Assembly (NCBI GenBank): GCA_013002925.1
Contig: JABDLQ010000262.1
Location: 1-15,380 of the forward strand
Length of the DNA stretch: 15,380 nucleotides
From: Gammaproteobacteria bacterium
Lineage (GTDB): Bacteria; Pseudomonadota; Gammaproteobacteria; Steroidobacterales; SZUA-146
Direction: 5' to 3'
Positions 14,601-15,380 of the stretch are shown here, piece by piece. Made by a program: the position numbers and the translations under genes. Under the pieces are notes generated by a model. That model made no database searches and had not been told where the DNA came from. It saw only the letters and a list, made by a program, of their open reading frames with translations. Each line of letters starts with the position of its first letter. Position 1 is the stretch's first letter.

Positions 14601-15380
14601 TTTCAGCGCCGCCAGCACGTCGTCGAACTGCTTTTGATTGTAGATCAGTGTGCGCAACCACTCATCCTGGCTGGGATAATTTTTGGCGCCAAAGAAGAAG
14701 GTGCGACTCAGGCCGGGCCAGATGGAATCCAGTATCTCTGCCCGACCTGGTCCGGACAGCAGGTACGCGCGACCGCGCACCACAGCGCGCTCAAAATCGT
14801 TATTACTTTTGTCCAGTCCCAGCTCGGCATCGGTAGGACGACTGTCAAGCATCGCCATCGACAGTTCGAGATCGGGGTTGTCGACCACGATGCCGCGATC
14901 GGCGGCAATGCGTAGATAGCCGTTACGGCCGGCGGCCTTGAGTTCTTCTCGGGCAGCATGAAAATGCAGTTTGGCTATATCCGCCGGTGACTCCGCAAAC
15001 GGCTCCAGTACGAACGCCATCCCGCCACCGCTGCCAGCGACAAACGCGTCATCATCAAGAAATCGGCCAATTGGCACACGTCCTTTCTGACGCCTGCCGG
15101 CAGCATCACCAGCCACCTCGGCAATTAACTGCGTGCCATGCAGTGCCGCCTTATCAGGGTCGTCGCCATGTCGCTCGATAATGGTTTCAATAAACTTTAT
15201 GGATTCTTGCGTGACGGCGTGGTTTTTCAAATAGGCATCAAACGCGGTTTCGGCACTGGTCTTCAGGTCGTAACCGGCAAATTCGGCAGGTCGTTTCAAG
15301 GTGGTAATAAACATGTCCTGCACGGGTCCTGATACCAGCGTGCTAAACGATCCTCCGACAAACTCACTTGCTGCTGCCAG
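11676..15380 (-). CDS. Giant helical protein with nucleotidyltransferase-like motifs, 5-prime end outside window
   Basis: The frame is open to the right edge, giving at least 1234 residues. A GTG at 15323 exists but has no Shine-Dalgarno, and the codons before it read through (SEFVGGSFSTLVSGPV), so the true start is probably beyond 15380. Residue numbers here count from that GTG. No signal peptide or clear membrane segment is visible. The protein is mostly helical and charged, with only two Cys. Residues about 500-610 look like coiled coil (EKRGEFQAQVAAHMTERQ onward). Around residues 755-812 there is GGx13DIDF (G755, G756, D770, D772), a helix, then MDTEAFV (D812), which matches the layout of the DNA polymerase-beta-like nucleotidyltransferase fold. 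No other domain is recognised. It is coupled by a GTGA overlap to the PASTA gene. A large effector or a cytoplasmic regulator are both possible; neither is shown. Confidence 0.85.
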   Translation of the reverse strand: MAAASEFVGGSFSTLVSGPVQDMFITTLKRPAEFAGYDLKTSAETAFDAYLKNHAVTQESIKFIETIIERHGDDPDKAALHGTQLIAEVAGDAAGRRQKGRVPIGRFLDDDAFVAGSGGGMAFVLEPFAESPADIAKLHFHAAREELKAAGRNGYLRIAADRGIVVDNPDLELSMAMLDSRPTDAELGLDKSNNDFERAVVRGRAYLLSGPGRAEILDSIWPGLSRTFFFGAKNYPSQDEWLRTLIYNQKQFDDVLAALKKSNYRFADMALGIPDAMRKHQYLLNNCPEYIGAYMKFRGGLVERMKMFTVANKDRSAAGSIAGVYRTQLAMLDKAQQIELYDLGARQAFLKLQHDALTVNYLAAAGQAIALQNMENQRRVSLGISSRVDLKETAQMFRREARLAATTVVYQGLLAQAAQDLAMHFAFDAIGRMVVAGPKNKWSFLSAETVTRAKLHEQFRNGLNPWSSLFVKDGIYEMVKGGAMDASIMALSQAAATGSVFAASDYNSVLTSIKNLGSKYMEKRGEFQAQVAAHMTERQKADRKIIEDRLASLDLIGVDLNAPVQEDMNRLTSLNEAADKGDVGEVQRLQKELLDSAKNAALNKNRAHYKLLMEGLQDVVERTRILDDEVDSAVTSGPVIETVAAALRAKAQSDGDDANEASTQLAHLEKVKTLRNTFENGKPTIDDLEQLASDRDPLQVRTELLSNAMDIGLIRRALKVTKAAAADNPVELERIDAAAKAIDDHRIVLVNETLAEFFDANPGYRDSTVQVMQGGAATGNPEYQGILADIDFTVLTVAGFKDGAKLKQALEQYFADKGFPLAVGQAASSMDTEAFVQPTGRFDAGQEEFTTIVKDVVVKMGDATRFYSEGGGKWFLNNMAYSGKKLWGLGKFVRSWVTVSRGEAHGLAVDMTRYMSFLTDPKYAPVNVGNISDDKARRDVLTSAMSKTKYFIRLIDAYVMSHPEGNKLYNSRLERRADKGENASYHWQIYKDVETLLANGESTVFNQPGDKDLVEFMAKMKMKGTNPTPWAVLGDGPEAEARAIRLLERMRELTPVILASTAQTYHDEVQDIVKNGTRAQRKEAVSNQYRMASTVRKVLEFDDFGATPMMVPKAVTNKDGSIRVLSREEHQLAVAESMRICGEHRKKLSLYYEINAKIAKHFKDHSALGDDGKLDLEKSRKFREEMDTFIKERYSPEQIAAYADQIGLVSDIEEKYYAWFKYKFHLSDQLLGAR
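12880..13066 (-). other. Nucleotidyltransferase-like motif region inside the giant protein
   Basis: Reading minus, the segment encodes QGG, thirteen residues, DIDFTV, a helix (LKQALEQYFADKGF) and SMDTEAFV. The known fold signature is hG[GS]x(9-13)Dh[DE]h with a third acidic residue about 40-60 residues later on a strand. The match here is good except that the residue before GG is Gln instead of hydrophobic. I cannot exclude coincidence without profile or structure comparison. Confidence 0.4.

Noticed and set aside
1..15380. CRISPR arrays, tRNA or rRNA genes, insertion sequences
   Set aside because: No regularly spaced repeats with unique spacers, no tRNA-like cloverleaf or rRNA sequence that I could see, and no transposase or terminal inverted repeats.

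Overview
The window looks like chromosomal DNA of a Gram-negative bacterium, probably a gammaproteobacterium. The signs are a TonB-dependent outer-membrane receptor, two predicted lipoproteins, several signal-peptide proteins without sortase signals, purine-rich Shine-Dalgarno sites and moderate-to-high GC. I saw no tRNA, rRNA, CRISPR array, insertion sequence or integrase. The taxonomic assignment is an inference.

Left part (1-2822). One plus-strand gene (369-2387) encodes a 672-residue lipoprotein. It has a carboxypeptidase-regulatory-like beta domain and four degenerate repeats of about 100 residues. A strong intrinsic terminator follows. The next 380 bases hold several inverted repeats and a doubtful 45-codon minus-strand ORF.

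Middle (2823-6420, all minus strand). A complete TonB-dependent receptor (2823-4886) lies downstream of an AT-rich palindrome that overlaps its putative promoter. Upstream of that is a tightly linked pair: a cysteine peptidoglycan amidase/peptidase of the TIGR02594 type without a signal peptide (5866-6405), then, four bases later, a small NTF2/SnoaL-like lipoprotein (5373-5861). This arrangement resembles a wall-degrading effector with an envelope-anchored cognate immunity protein, but that is inference.

Right part (6421-15380, minus strand). Four co-directional genes appear to form an operon that begins beyond the right edge. In transcription order they are: a very large, mostly helical, unrecognised protein cut by the window end, with a nucleotidyltransferase-like motif set; a 1030-residue exported protein with a low-complexity linker, two PASTA domains and a Cys-rich C-terminus, coupled to the first gene by a GTGA overlap; a 258-residue exported protein with three copies of a Cys/EHGG repeat that I do not recognise; and a 219-residue exported Pro/Gln/Tyr-rich protein with a Cys-rich tail. 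PASTA domains bind peptidoglycan and the nearby TIGR02594 enzyme probably cuts it, so the 5.4-15.4 kb stretch reads as a cell-wall-directed system of unfamiliar composition. This is the best candidate for an undescribed system here.
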